The position numbers and the translations under genes were made by a program. DNA of 64,000 nt from Azadirachta indica (lineage: Eukaryota; Streptophyta; Magnoliopsida; Sapindales; Meliaceae), in the NCBI GenBank assembly GCA_022749755.1, contig CM040444.1:13912274-13976273 (forward strand), written 5' to 3'. Positions within the stretch are counted from its first letter, which is position 1. Every line of letters starts with the position of its first letter. This document shows positions 12,101-25,000 of the stretch, one piece after another. The notes under the pieces were generated by a model. The model had not been told where the DNA came from and searched no databases. It was given only the letters and a program-made list of their open reading frames with translations.

Positions 12101-15100
12101 AATAGACAAAATAAATGTGTCGATATTTTTGTAAAGAAACAAAAGAATGTTAAAGGTAGAGGAGACGGAATGTGAAGAACTAGTTGCTTCATCCTTTTTC
12201 TGCTATTTGTCACTGGGTATTCTGACTTCAGACCTAGCTTCTTGATATTTTAAAGTAATCATAATGCTAGTTGTAAAATAACTAAATAACCTATTAGCTC
12301 TTTGGTGCATAAAAGAAAAGTTTCTTGTAAGATTGTACATACTATGTGATGTGGTACAATTGTGTTCAGTATTTTGAAGATTATACATTTTGGTCCAAGT
12401 GTTGCATGGCACAAACAATTGATCCAGAGATAAAAGGTGTTCAACGTCATATTCACTGTACATTAAATAAAGTACAGTATGCCAGAATGTATATTAGATG
12501 AAGCAACTACAGTAGCTGGAACTGAAACTTCTGAACTTCCTTCACTGATTTTGAATCTGTGTTCAAGAGTTAACTTGAGAATCTTAATCTTTATAATTTT
12601 TGTGGTGTCTATCTTTCCTTTTGTTGAATCTCTATCTATTTCCTTTGGTTGTCTCTGATCTAATTGGAGTATTTTTATTGTTACTTTTTTAGGTTGGCAT
12701 CTATGCAGCACATGTGAGAAGAATGCCCACTATATGTGCTACACTTGTACGTTTTCATTGTGCAAAGCGTGCATCAAAGATGCTGTCATCTTCTGCGTCA
12801 GGGGTAACAAGGGCTTCTGCGAGACTTGCATGAAAACTGTGATGTTGATTGAAAGGAATGAGCAGGGCAACAAGGAAATTGTAAGTATGCCGTCTTTCTC
12901 TCTTTTTTTGGTCAAAAGCAAAAAAGTACCTTCATTTGATTTCTGCTGTTCCTTGGTGAGTCATTCATCATCAACACTGTAAAAGAATGAATTATGGCAG
13001 TGTTTTGGGGTACAAATATATTTGGTGCCAAATGCCAGCATTTTATGGTCAAATTGAATAGAAGAATAATCGAGTGTTGCGTTGTTGAATGGCTGTATCT
13101 TACCAAGATCCTAGATTTTATCATTTTGTTGGTGTTGGAATTAAAATTAAACTTATTTAGTTTTACTAGGCTTAGTTTGATTAAGTATATTTCCGGTTCA
13201 AATGGTATTAGTCTTTTCCTAGTTTGTTTAGGATTGTCAGTTTATGTTGTTTTATTATTTTAGCCTATATAAAAGCATGTCCATGTACTTAGTTTAATAT
13301 TCAACTGAAACTTAACATGATAATATATTTTATTTTCTCTTAACAGTTAGGATTTGATTGATGTGAATTAATATACGTATGACCTCAACTAAGTTCGTGT
13401 TTTTGGACTTTCTTTCATAATTCTGGTGGAAAGTAATCTAATAATTGGTGTTAGCAGTTGTGTGGCAGCATTTTGCATCTACCGTTGATAGTTGGTTTGG
13501 TTTTTGGAACATTAAAACATGCTAAGACGTGATATTGCAAACTTGTATAACTTTCTATAGCTAGTACTGAAGCTGGCTATACTAGGGCAATAAGTTTGAA
13601 TGTTGTAACGATGAAGTACTTTGTCTCCCCCTGTTGATAATGTCGATGTTTCAACCTAGTTGAATGTTTCTGTTAATGAAAATGATGCATCTATAATCTG
13701 TTGGAGTCACTAATACTGTGTTACCCACAATCTTGTTTGTTACAATGCCACTCTCTTTTTCTTTTTGGTTCTTTTTGGAGTACATCTGATAGTCATTGGT
13801 GTTGAACTCTTCCCTGTTTCTATATATTTTTGGTTGTCTCCTTTTCCTTGTATACATATATATATGTATATATATATATATATATTCCTTTATGTTTCCT
13901 TGCTTCTGGTGTAAAACATTCTACTTATTCTCTCTCTCTCTATCTCTCTCTACGTGTCTCTCATTTCTTTTGTAGGACCAAGTAGATTTTGATGACAAAA
14001 ATAGCTGGGAGTTTCTCTTCAAGGATTACTGGCTTGATTTAAAAGGGCGCCTTTCTATAAGCTCAGATGAACTTGCACGCGCTAAGAATCCTTGGAAGGG
14101 ATCTGATGTACAGGCTGGTAAACAGGATTCGCCTGACGAACTTTATGATGTTAATATTAATGGCGGACAGGATTCAGACAGTTCTGGGAATGCAGAAGCA
14201 ACTGTCTCTAAAAGAAGAAAGGCCAAAAAACGGTCAAAATCCCGAGCCAAGGAGGGTGATTCACCAGGAACAGCTAGAGGAACTGGTGTTGAAAGGACAT
14301 CTACTGATGAAAGAGGAGAGTGGGCATCAAAAGAGCTCCTGGAGTTGGTTATCCACATGAGAAATGGTGACAAGTCTGTCTTGTCTCAGTTTGATGTGCA
14401 GACTCTCCTTCTGGAATATATAAAAAAATATAAGCTTCGTGATCCACAACGTAGAACACATGTTATTTGTGATTCACGGCTTCAAAATTTGTTTGGGAAA
14501 CCGCGTGTGGGACACTTTGAAATGTTAAAGCTACTTGAATCCCACTTCCTCACAAAAGAGGATTCTCAGGTGGATGAACTTCAGGAGAGTGTTGTAGATA
14601 CTGAAGCAAATCAGTTGGAGGCTGATGGGAACTCTGATGCCCTAATAAGAGGGAACAAAGATAAGAAACGCAAAACACGTAAAAAGGGTGATGACAGAGG
14701 ACTTCAATCTAATCTTGATGATTATGCTGCAATTGATATGCACAATATCAATCTGATTTATTTGCGGCGTAATTTGGTGGAAGAATTGCTAGAAGATGCG
14801 GATTCATTTCATGACAAAGTTGTTGGTTCTTTTGTGAGAATTAGAATATCTGGTAGTGTTCAAAAGCAAGATTTGTACAGGCTGGTCCAAGTTGTAGGTA
14901 AATGTCTAGGAACTCCTCTGTCGTCCAGTTTACTTTTCAGATGAGTGTAGAATACACAATCTAATAATAGTTGAGATATATCATGTTTTTCTTTACAGGT
15001 ACGAGCAAAGTTGCTGAACCATATAAAGTGGGCAAAAGGATGACAGATATCCTGCTGGAAATATTGAATTTGAGCAAGACGGAGGTCATATCGATTGATA

Positions 15101-18100
15101 TAATCTCAAATCAAGAGTTTACTGAGGTGATTGATATTTCATACATGTTATTTCTCCTTTCAGTTTCTTTGTCTAGCTTCATGTGCGAGAGAGGAATTGA
15201 GAGGTTTGCAATCTTTTCTTGTTTGGATTCAGAAAGTGACATTACTGTGAATAGTCAGGAGGCTTCTGACTTGAACACCCATCAATTGCATTTAGTAGAT
15301 AGTCCTGTGCTGTATGTTTCTGAGATGAGCAACATACCTATTTTATATAAGTCTAATTTAAGCAAAAGAGCAACGATTTCCATTTTTTTGTTCTAATAAT
15401 ATGCATCGTACACATCAATTTGGCTAGTTTAGTCAGTTCAGTTCCACTTGAATAACATATTATGAGGATATATAGAGAGTCAAACAAAAACAATTTATAA
15501 TTAATAATAAATAAACCAGTAAGGGTGTCTATTACAGTGGTATTTAAGTACAAAGAGTATTCTGAGAATTTATTAAGTATTTGTCATCTTTGTTTTATCT
15601 CTCTATAGTTTCTGTGTTACAATCTTGTTTCTTCTTTTTATCCATTAGGATGAGTGCAAGCGTCTTCGGCAGAGCATAAAATGCGGACTTATCAATCGTC
15701 TAACAGTGGTAATGCTACAATGTACAGTTTCCACTTTTTTGGGCCATTAATTATATATATGTTCTCTGCTGAAAAAATTAACTTTTTCCTTGTAGGGTGA
15801 CATTCAGGAAAAGGCCCTACCACTTCAGGCAGTCAGAGTCAAAGATGTAAGTTTAGTGTTCAATGAGGGAAAATATTTGCCAGAAATAGGATAGAGTTAG
15901 AATATAGGTGCCTAGAAAGTATTGCTAACTATAATTGATAATTCTATTTTTATTCTTTTCTTTTCATATGGTATGTAATATTTCTTTTTCTGATGCAGTG
16001 GATGGAAGCCGAGATCTTGCGACTCAGTCATCTACGTGATCGAGCTAGTGATCTAGGGCGTCGTAAGGAATATCCTTTACAATTTTATGAACAACTTTCT
16101 TAGGTTATCTTTCAATTTTTTTAGTTCTATGGTAATTTTTAACATATGCATTAATGAGCTTTTGAGTGTGATTTTAGTTTATTTTTCTTTCCCCACTTTT
16201 TTGTGACATCTTTTTTTTTTGACATTGTAAAATTTGACCACCAGTTGATATGTGTCTTTTGTATGATTCTTCTGTCGTATGATCCTAATATACATACACT
16301 AATAACTTGCATCGTAATATTCATGGTCTATATGATTTTTACAAGCATATAGTGATAGCTCACACCATAGTATTGGATTCTTGCTATACCTTTATTAGTG
16401 TACTGGACTCAACTAAGTCCACAAAAGAATGGATGAATTATGATGTTGAGCGGACTGTTTTAAGCTATCTTATTTTAGGCAAAAGTAACTGAATATCCCT
16501 TAAAATTTGTTCTCCAGTCTAAAAATCTCATAAGATTACTTTCACACAATTACGCTGGAGGTAATAATCCTTTCTTAATACCTTAACTCTATTCTTGCTC
16601 CTGACTAGTTATATATTAAGATTATGTAGACTGAAATATCCTTCAACCTGCTCATACCTTATGGTGGCAAGTCCCTAAATACTAATATCTATATATTATA
16701 GAAATTATTGTTATTATTTTCCACATAAGAACTGGTAAGCCCTTTCATCTTTTCCTTCCCTCAACCCCTCCATTGCCTGTCTGTCTCCATTCTTCATTTA
16801 ACACCAGTTTATGCATATATTGAATGGTTATGCAACTGAACTTATTTACTATTCACATAGCGTTCCTGAACACATATTTTTCCTTGGGGCGAGCAGATTT
16901 TCCTATAAATAAATAGGGAATCGGGGCCTTTAATGTTTAGTATTCCTTGACTTCTGTTCACGCTTAGAGAATGTGTGGAGAAGTTGCAGCTTCTAAAGAC
17001 ACCAGAAGAGCGTCAGCGTCGACTGGATGAAATTCCAGAAATTCATTCAGACCCAAACATGGATCCAAGCTATGAGTCTGAAGAGGATGACGGTGATACA
17101 GATGACAAGAGACAAGGTTTGTTTTGAATTCTTATGAATGTTGAATGTACGCTTCTGTTTTCATATCTTAGTTCTTTACATTGCGATTGTAACATTTTGT
17201 TGAGTGCATGCAGAAAACTATATGAGACCAAGAGGTAGTAGCTTTAGCAGGAGAGGGAGAGAGCCAATTTCTCCTGGAAAGGGAGGTTCGTTTTCAAATG
17301 ATTCCTTTAGTGGGACAAGGAATTATGCAGGTGCAAGTAAAGAATTAAATAGAAACATGTCTAATAAAGGCTTCTCAAACAAAGGTGATGACTTTGTTGG
17401 AGCTGGCGAGATAGTAAATGATCATTTATGGAACCAAGCAAGAGATAAAGAAATGCAGCAATTGAACAGTTGGGAGAAGCCAAGAATTGCTCCAAATTTA
17501 GAAACCGGTGGTAGAAATCCCCATTCTGTGGTATTATCAGAATCAATTTCTAGGGTTGTTTCAGAAAGTTCACCTTCTCCTGCCTCTACAGGTGTAACAC
17601 AATCTTCTGTGAAAATCAATGAATCAGAGAAAATATGGCATTACAAGGATCCATCTGGAAAAATTCAAGGGCCATTTTCAATGGTGCAGCTGCGAAAATG
17701 GAGCAACACTGGATATTTCCCTGCTAATTTGAGAATTTGGAGATCTACTGAGAAGCAAGATGATGCTATACTTTTGACTGATGCATTGAATGGCAAGTTC
17801 CATAAAGATCCTCCATTGGTTGACATCAGTTTGCCTCAAACAGTTTTGTACTCGGGGAAGCCCCATGATGCAGCTTTGCAGCAAGGAATGGACGCTCAAG
17901 TTGGAGGAAATTCAAACTTTGATCAGAATTGCACTGCTTGGAATGTGCATGGTGCTCTAGGTTCTTCTGGGCAGTCTGTTGGAGGAAATTGGAAACTGCA
18001 ACCTGAAATTAGTTCAACTGGTGGGGCTGTTTTGTCACTTGAGATTCCTAAGCAATATAGAGATGGGTGGAGTTCTGAGACAAACCTCCCTTCTCCAACT

Positions 18101-19423
18101 CCTGCTCAAAGCACTGCAGTTGATGCTAGAGGGAAAACGTTTGAAAAAGAATGGTCACCCACTCCCATTAAACAATCCAGTTCTCTCATGATAGCCAGTC
18201 TGTTTCCTGGAGGCAGCGCCGGGAAGCAATCTCCTACTGTAATTGTCTCGGAAAGTAGCCAGTTGACACATTTTTCTACTCCACCATCTTCTACATCTAA
18301 ATTGAGTGGCAATGTAGATGGTTTAAATGTTGCTCATGCAGTGATTTCGGCATCTAAGACAGAAACAGGCGAATCTCACAGGATGCTGGTTAGTCCCCAT
18401 CAGCTACCTTCATCTGATTTGGTTGTTGCTTCTACAAACCCTGGTGTTGATATGAAAAATATCAGTGTGAGTCTCCAAGGCTTGGTTCAACCAATAAGTA
18501 CTCATATTACACCTGTTGAAACTCATGGATGGGGGTCTGGATTGGCTGCAAGGCCAGAGACCATAGATCCTTCTCCTAAACCTGTTAGTGGATCTCAAGT
18601 CTGGGGAAATGCTTCATCCCAGAAGCTAGAGCCAAATAATCCAGCTTCTCTGCCTGCTCAATCTCCTGCTTATGGCCAACCTTATGCTTCATCCTTTAGT
18701 ACAGGTAATTCATCTGGGGTTTTCCCTGCTTCGGGTCCATCGAGTATGCCACCCTCTGATTCTTGGAGACCCCCGGTTGCCAGTCAATCAAATGTCCAGC
18801 CTCCTGCTCAACCCATTGCACCTTGGGGTATGGGTGCCTCAGGTAATCAAAGTGCTGTGCCTAGACAGGGACCTGAGAATCAAAATGCTGGTTGGGGGCC
18901 AATGCCAGGAAATCCAAGCATGGGTTGGGGAGGACAACTACCTGCAACTACCAACATGAACTGGGGAGGTCCTGTGCAGGGGCAAACTCCCGGAAATGCA
19001 AATTCAGGTTGGGTTGCACCTGGACAGGGCCAAGCTCCTAAAAATGCTATTCCTGGTTGGGTACCATCCGGGCAAGGACCAGCACCTGTAAATGCAAATC
19101 CTGGGTGGGTTGCACCCGGACAAGGGCCGCCGCCATCTGGAAATGCAAATCCCGGATGGGCAGCACCCACGGGGAATCCGGGAATGTGGGGAGGGGAACA
19201 AAACAACAGCGGAGACAGGTTCATGAGTCAAAGAGACAGGGGTTCTCAGGGTGGCGACCCTGGTTATGGTGGAGGAGGTAGACCTTGGAATAGACAGCCA
19301 TCATTTGGCAACAGAGGAGGAGATTCATCCAGGCCTCCTTATAATAAAGGGCAGAGAGTGTGCAAATTCCATGAGAGTGGCCACTGCAAGAAGGGATCTC
19401 AATGTGATTATCTACACACCTGA
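9119..19423 (+). CDS. NERD: NERD-like PHD-SWIB-Plus3-GYF-CCCH silencing factor
   Basis: Ten exons (9119-10749, 10865-10944, 12693-12880, 13976-14897, 14999-15126, 15649-15708, 15796-15846, 15999-16069, 16962-17116, 17214-19423) join in phase to 1831 aa. Residues 1-500 are acidic, with degenerate repeats of the type [15 protein letters not shown] finger starts near residue 529 (CFIC, CDR, CxxC pairs). SWIB/MDM2 covers about 745-825, Plus3 about 885-1050, GYF about 1234-1290 ([15 protein letters not shown]). A GW/WG-rich tail runs about 1378-1760, and a CCCH finger C-x7-C-x5-C-x3-H ends the protein. This order and length match Arabidopsis NERD (CCCH protein 19), a nuclear protein that binds histone H3 and AGO2 in RDR-dependent silencing. 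The shorter paralogue CCCH44 is the alternative. Eight introns are GT-AG; intron 8 is AT-AC, U12 type. The ATG at 9119 follows a telo-box leader. Confidence 0.93.
9690..10330 (+). repeat. Degenerate acidic repeat-coding tract
   Basis: Within exon 1 of the NERD-like gene, a unit of about 13-20 codons recurs many times, with cores such as (gct)gatgaaacaaaggc(t/c)gttgatg followed by a gcagag or gaggag block. The product is rich in Asp, Glu, Ala, Thr and Val with almost no hydrophobic core, so it is probably disordered. Copies differ enough that unit boundaries are soft. Confidence 0.7.
16070..16961 (+). other. U12-type AT-AC intron (intron 8 of the NERD-like gene)
   Basis: The intron starts ATATCCTTT, the canonical 5' splice site of the minor spliceosome for AT-AC introns, and carries TTCCTTGAC at 16943-16951, the canonical U12 branch site. 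The branch adenosine at 16950 is 11 bases from the terminal AC at 16961. Joining 16069 to 16962 gives [13 protein letters not shown], a smooth family-like protein. The nearest GT-AG alternative (16063-16967) shifts the frame and meets a stop about ten codons later. Intron retention also stops within 17 codons. Confidence 0.92.
18998..19170 (+). repeat. GW-repeat coding minisatellite
   Basis: Four consecutive units of 16-17 codons in the last exon of the NERD-like gene each encode NA(N/I)xGW followed by a Pro/Gly/Gln-rich linker (for example [12 protein letters not shown]). The DNA copies are clearly related. GW and WG pairs continue on both sides. They fit an Argonaute-binding platform, which is known for the family. 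Confidence 0.8.
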
Positions 19424-20124
19424 AAGGAGTTTTGGGTGTTATCAATATCATCAACATAGAGAGGAGTTAAAATCTGTACAGTAATTTTTATTTTAAAAGA
19501 AGTTTCTTCCATTTACATAACTAACATGTTTCCCGATGCTTTATACATAGTAAGTACAACATTATGTAGTTTTACAGCTTTCTACTTAAACCATGTCCAG
19601 TTTTGCAGCTAACCTAGTTTTTAGATTTAGATTTAGATTTTTAACCATAACCATCCTCATTCAATTCAAAATAATAGATTATCAGGGGGTATATAGTATG
19701 AGGCGATGGATGGAGGTCCGTATTGTGGATGGTTATGGCTACTGTTTTTGGTTGTGTGATCTGTATGAAAAAAGAATGATATCCATTATCTGCTTGTGTT
19801 GTTTCATTTCACTAATTTGTGGGACTTTGCTTTGCTGAAAACAGGACTAAGAAACTGTGAAAGGTGGAGTGCTTGCGTTTCTGGATGAACAGAATCATGT
19901 CGGAGCTCTATGGCGTGTAATTCGTCTTTCATGTTGTCGCGTATACGACGACGTTTTTTAGGAATCGAGTATTTTAATTGGAAACGATGAAGGACTTGCA
20001 TGGAAATATTAGAGTTTCATCGAACGGGTATATGTATATTCGCATAAATTTTTTTGGAATATTGCGCAATTATATTTACAATTTATGGACATTGAAATTA
20101 GAAGTCTACCAGATTCTATAGTCA
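19424..20124. other. 3' untranslated region and intergenic DNA
   Basis: The 3' untranslated region of the NERD-like gene probably extends a few hundred bases (candidate signals around 19490-19700, including repeated ttagat blocks at 19620-19640). Beyond that the DNA is AT-rich, with no recognised gene. Confidence 0.45.
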
Positions 20125-20275
20125 TGTTAATTTAGTTAAGATGTACGCGTTAAATTTACTGTCGCTCGCAGATGTTTCAACTATTTAGTTAAGATACATG
20201 TGTTAAGTTTAGTGTTACTCGTAAAGGTCTTAACTATTTAGTTAAGATACATGTGTTTAGTGTTGCGCAAAAATC
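20125..20275 (+). repeat. 53-bp tandem repeat, about 2.8 copies
   Basis: The core tttagttaagatacatgtgt recurs at about 20131 (variant), 20184 and 20237, a period of 53 bp, each followed by a (ta)aatttagtgtt(a/g)c block. No coding potential; a simple intergenic minisatellite. Confidence 0.7.
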
Positions 20276-20434
20276 CCGACTAAAGAATCAAATTCATCAA
20301 GCTAAATGACATATATTTCTATAATTGATAGCTTTTTTATTACTTAAAACAACAAATTTCAAGTAAAAAAATTAAAGTTTAAATTTTTAAGTTTAAACCA
20401 AACATTTTATATTTTCCATTTTACATTCTCTTCA

Positions 20435-21490
20435 GGGTTATTTTTAATTATTGACAGACATCACTTTGTCAATAAAATAATTGTTTTATTTTTTGTTTAA
20501 TTTAAAATAAAAATAAATAATAACATTTTGGGTCCCTAAATTTTGGTTAAGTAGTTAATTACGACACACTTAACTGATTTTAGTATTTTAATCCCTACTA
20601 TTATATTAACCCATTAAATAGTGACAAAGTACAAATTTACCTCTTTTAGTTAGATTTAAATGAATATATGACACTATACATCTTTAATATAAAATATAAA
20701 AATAAAAATCATAACCTACCATCTCTATACCATTTTGTTTCCCTCCCTTATTCTAATATGCTGCCACTATCATTACCTCTATCTTCATCTTTTATCTTTT
20801 CTTTTTTGTTTTTTTCCTCTCTCTATTGCTTTCTTTACACGACCACAGTCATCACTTCTTTCTCTTTTTATTCAAATACAAAATTTCTCTAAATTATATT
20901 TAAAATACTATCACATGAAAGTCACAATAACTATCCAAGTAAATTTCTGTAGTTTTTGTTATTATTGGTTTCTAAAAATGGCAAATTAAAGTCATGTGTT
21001 GTCAATTTAGATTTGCGTTTTCGATGATTTATTTCTTGAGTGATTTTTATCGGTGATTATGAGGAAGAACAGTAGTTAAGATGGTAAGAATTAAAAACAG
21101 AAGAAAAAAGAAATCAAAATAAAGAATTAGGTCGGAGAGTTAAAAAATGATGAAAGAAATTGATGTATTCTTTTTAAAGGAAATGATAGGAGAAGTTGAT
21201 ATATTTTTTTCAATAAAAAGTGGAAAGAGAGGTGTCTTTTAAATTTTTTATTAAATACAGTGAAATTATAATTTGTTAACGTTGCAAAGAAAAAATAAAT
21301 TATATCTAAAAAATTTTAATGGATGATGATAAATATAACAGTTTAGGGACTAAAATTATATTATTTCTTTTTATTTTTAATTCAAAAATAAGAATAAAAT
21401 AATTATTTTATTATTATTTAGGGTAAAGTGATGGCTGTTAATAAATTGATGATATATTTGACAAAGTTAAAAATAATTTTTTTTAAAATT
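20435..21490. mobile_element. Possible fold-back element with long inverted ends
   Basis: The left arm (about 20437-20550: ttatttttaa, ttattgacag, catcactttg, aaaataattgttttatt, ggtccctaaa) recurs as its reverse complement in the right arm (about 21340-21485: agggactaaa, aaaataattattttatt, aagtgatggctgttaataa, ttaaaaataa). About 1 kb of AT-rich DNA without a transposase lies between. This suits a non-autonomous TIR or Mutator-like fold-back element. Precise ends and target duplication are unclear. Confidence 0.4.
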
Positions 21491-22076
21491 TCATCACATT
21501 TTTCGTAAAAGAGAATTATTAAGAAAAACAAAATTTAGTTAAATTCTTATTTTGTAACGAAATCTTTGTACAAAAAAATACATGGCTTGAATTTGAAAAA
21601 TTATACAATACGTGTATAAATTTATCCAAAATCAATGAAATATAATCTATCAATGGCCATGATAGTTTATATTCATTGTTAAAATTTTCAAGTCAATTTT
21701 CAAGTCTTAAAAACTAGATGATTGGGGCAAAAATTTCTGTATTTTAACTAGACTGAAAATTGATTTTGGGGAAAAAAATATGTAAATATATATATATATA
21801 GTTGCAATCTCTTTGCAATGTAATACAAATTTTAGTAAATAAATAAATTTAATAGTTTATAAATAAATTTTAATTATTTTTTAACAGAATAATAACTAAA
21901 TCATTTTTAAGATTTCGTTTGTGTCTTAACTATTACTCGGAAAGACTACAAAAATAAATAAAGATTTACTCAATTTCCAATTTTTTTCGTTATCAAACGA
22001 CGAATTCATAGATAGTACTTGTTTATGCAAACATCTGCGTCTTGGGTTGCAATCGGAGACAAATCAACTGAATTCA
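21491..22076. other. Promoter and leader region of the small gene at 22077
   Basis: AT-rich DNA with a short TA run at 21787-21799. GC content rises slightly after 21950, and the leader of the next gene probably starts near 22000. No other feature seen. Confidence 0.4.
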
Positions 22077-25000
22077 ATGGGGGAAGATAAAGAAGAGCGA
22101 ACCCAAGAATTCCAAATTCAGAACCCTAACCCTAATAATAACAACAATAATGATAAGGATACTAGTCAGAACAAAATACTCAAAGGGAAGTCATGTAAGG
22201 GATGTTTATACTACTCTTCTGCTCTCAAATCCAATTCCCAAAACCCCATTTGTGTTGGCATCCCGAGAAACCTACAACAAGGTCTGTCTATCAATTTCTC
22301 TCTCGCTACATCTTTTTACTGTTGTGTTTGTTTTATTTATTTATTTTTTTTCTGCTTGCTTTGATTCTGTTTGTTTGATATGTTTCATAGAATGAAGAAG
22401 CTTAAATTTTAATATTCTGGGTTTATTGAGATTTCAGATTTAGTCCTGATGTTTATTTATTTCTGCGGTTTGATTTCTGTTTTATTACTGTTATTATCAT
22501 CGTTTGTCAATGATACTGGTGCATTATCTTAAAAAATAGAGATTAGGACAAAATATATTATAAACATAATAGAAGAGATAGAAATTTAAGCTGTAAGTGC
22601 TCAATTTTCAATGCCTGTTTACTGGGATGATTTTGTCTTTTCTGTTCCTATGCTGGCTTTCGTTTGATTCCCTGAATTATTGGATTAGTGAATTGGGTGC
22701 TAGACTCATTAATTATTGCATGCAATATACACTAGTTGTTCCTAGAATTGAAGAAAGATAAAAAGAAATGCAGCTTCTTTTGTTTCTGGGTTGTATTAGT
22801 CCTGAAGTGTTATCATGATTTCATTTCTACGATGAAAGTTTCATTGAACTTTAGTAGACTTCCATACATGTGGGATGCCATCTGAGTTTTATTGAACCTA
22901 AATCTTTTATTTTGGTTAGCTTCTGATAGTTATAATGCCTCTACTGCTTGGTTTTTGAACTCCCATCAACATATGATGGTAATGATGTTTTACTTCATTT
23001 GTAGCCTTGAACCTTTGTTTCATAAATATAAACATATCTTACTAATTTTTGTCTTAAGAAGTATTTTTTAATATTTACCACTGGTTAATGTTGATTAACA
23101 GTTTATTTTTTACTTCTGAAAAGTTTCCATTGATATTGAGGTGTCTCAGCAGTCCCCAGGTACATTGTTGGAGAAACTGAGTTAGAAGCTTCCAAAGAGG
23201 GCCGTACTCTAAAAGATTTCAAGTATGGTTGTGTTGGTTACTCTGTGTTTCTGGACAATAAGGATTCCTCAACCGACATGCGGGATCACAAAGAAGCAGA
23301 GCTGCCATTCTGTGTTGGTCTGGAGGTGATCATTGGATCTCATTTTCTGATTGCTGCCTTGCATATGATGTTATAATGTGGACTTTGAGGACTAGTTGAC
23401 ATAAATACGGTTCAATTACATAGGATGACGTCTGTCTTAGCAGAAGCTGTTAAGATTCCAGTATTAGCTCTTCCTTTTGAACCAAAATTGTTCAAAATTT
23501 TTTAGGAACAAGGAGGGAAGCATGTGAAATTTATTAGGTTGCAGAGGAAATAGTTTGTGCGTTTTAAAATAATAATTCTGCTAGCGTATGCACAAATTGG
23601 TCTTAATTTTTTCCCCTTATCTGTGTTAAGCAAAGGGGTTCACTGTTTTGGTTGCTTTTGCTGTGGATTTGTTGATTGAGCTTTAAAAAATTTGTTAAGT
23701 TTAGAGACTATTGTGTGTGGTTTGACTTGTATTATAAGTAGTTCATAAATGTTTGGCTGGATCAGTATCAATAGGGTGTGCCAACCATCCACTGATATGT
23801 GCAAATTCATATTAATACTTCAATTATAGCTGTACCAGTATTTTTCTTATTGTGAACCCTAAGATCCATTGAAATATGAAAAGTTTGAGGTTCTTTGGGT
23901 TGAGTTTACATTCATACTGTATGTAATTTTGATTTCTCTTTTAAATTGGTGAATTAAATTAAGTATGCATGTCAGCTAACTTTGGTTTAACTAGTATAAT
24001 TTCCTAGTGTCGGACATATTTATGCTATTATAGTTTTTCTGAAATAGATTTCTTGCAGTTTGGAATACAAATTTTTGTGAGATGAACTCAAATTTGTTTG
24101 TTTGTTGTTTCATTTAAGGTATTGTTGGACAGAAGCCCTTCAACTGCTGATCATGTTCCCGCTCATCTGCGTAAAAGCGAAGGTATTGAAAGTCTTTCCT
24201 TTTTCCTTTCAAATGGAAAGGCTATCTACTTCCAAGATATTTATCCCTCTTTTTCTTGGTGAACATCAGAAGGCTTCATGGCTAATTATTATTCGTTTCT
24301 TAAAGCAGTGAATAAAGGTCCATTTTGCGGAATAATTTGGTGCACTATATGTATTGAAATTATTTCAGTGATTGGCTTGTGTTAGTATCGGTTTCAGTTA
24401 TCTGAAGTTGGATATCATTCATTATCATTGAAGTATGCTGGATCACTCCACTTGCATTCTAAAATATGGTTTTGCATTATTTGGTTTTAGTTTGCCAGAT
24501 GTTTAGTTTGGTGTAGAAGATTTAGGAAAGAAACATCCCTATAATTTTTGTGTAAACAAATTTATCAGGTTCCCTTAAAAATATTCAGGTGCTTTGAGCC
24601 CTTCTTGGCCTTTGGATAAAACTAAAGAGAAGCATTTGAATATTTACATGCATTGTTGGTTGTCCTATTCTTGAAGACTGTGATTGATTTTTGTGGTACT
24701 TGAAAGTAAAAATTTTGTTGCTGCAGTTCGTTGCAATATCTCAATAATTGTATCACAGTAGTTACTTGATAACCGCTATTCCTCTATCCAATGCTCAGAT
24801 GGAAGAAGTTGTTCCTACAAAAGTAAAAGAATATACTAGCATGGTTTTATCTGCTATATAACTCCATTTGGAGTGTTTTTTTCTTCCTTGGATCATGAAA
24901 GTATCATCTATACCAAAATGAATAAAGTCATTTGTACCAAGATGTTTCAATCTTTATTTATTTCTTTCCTTGATAGTTATCAATGTCTTGTTTCTTTCTG

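Noticed and set aside
14971..15396. 141-codon frame in the NERD-like gene
   Set aside because: It is exon 5 plus intron read-through; the exon ends at the GT after position 15126.
16063..16967. GT-AG intron using gtaagg at 16063 and an AG at 16967
   Set aside because: It shifts the frame and brings a stop about ten codons later, while the AT-AC junction restores conserved sequence and shows a perfect U12 branch site.
22047..22076. Upstream in-frame extension of the uncharacterised gene
   Set aside because: It would begin at TTG. The ATG at 22077 is the first real start in frame.
22122..22137. Telomere-like ccctaaccctaa block
   Set aside because: It lies inside coding sequence as Asn-Pro-Asn-Pro codons and is only two repeat units long.
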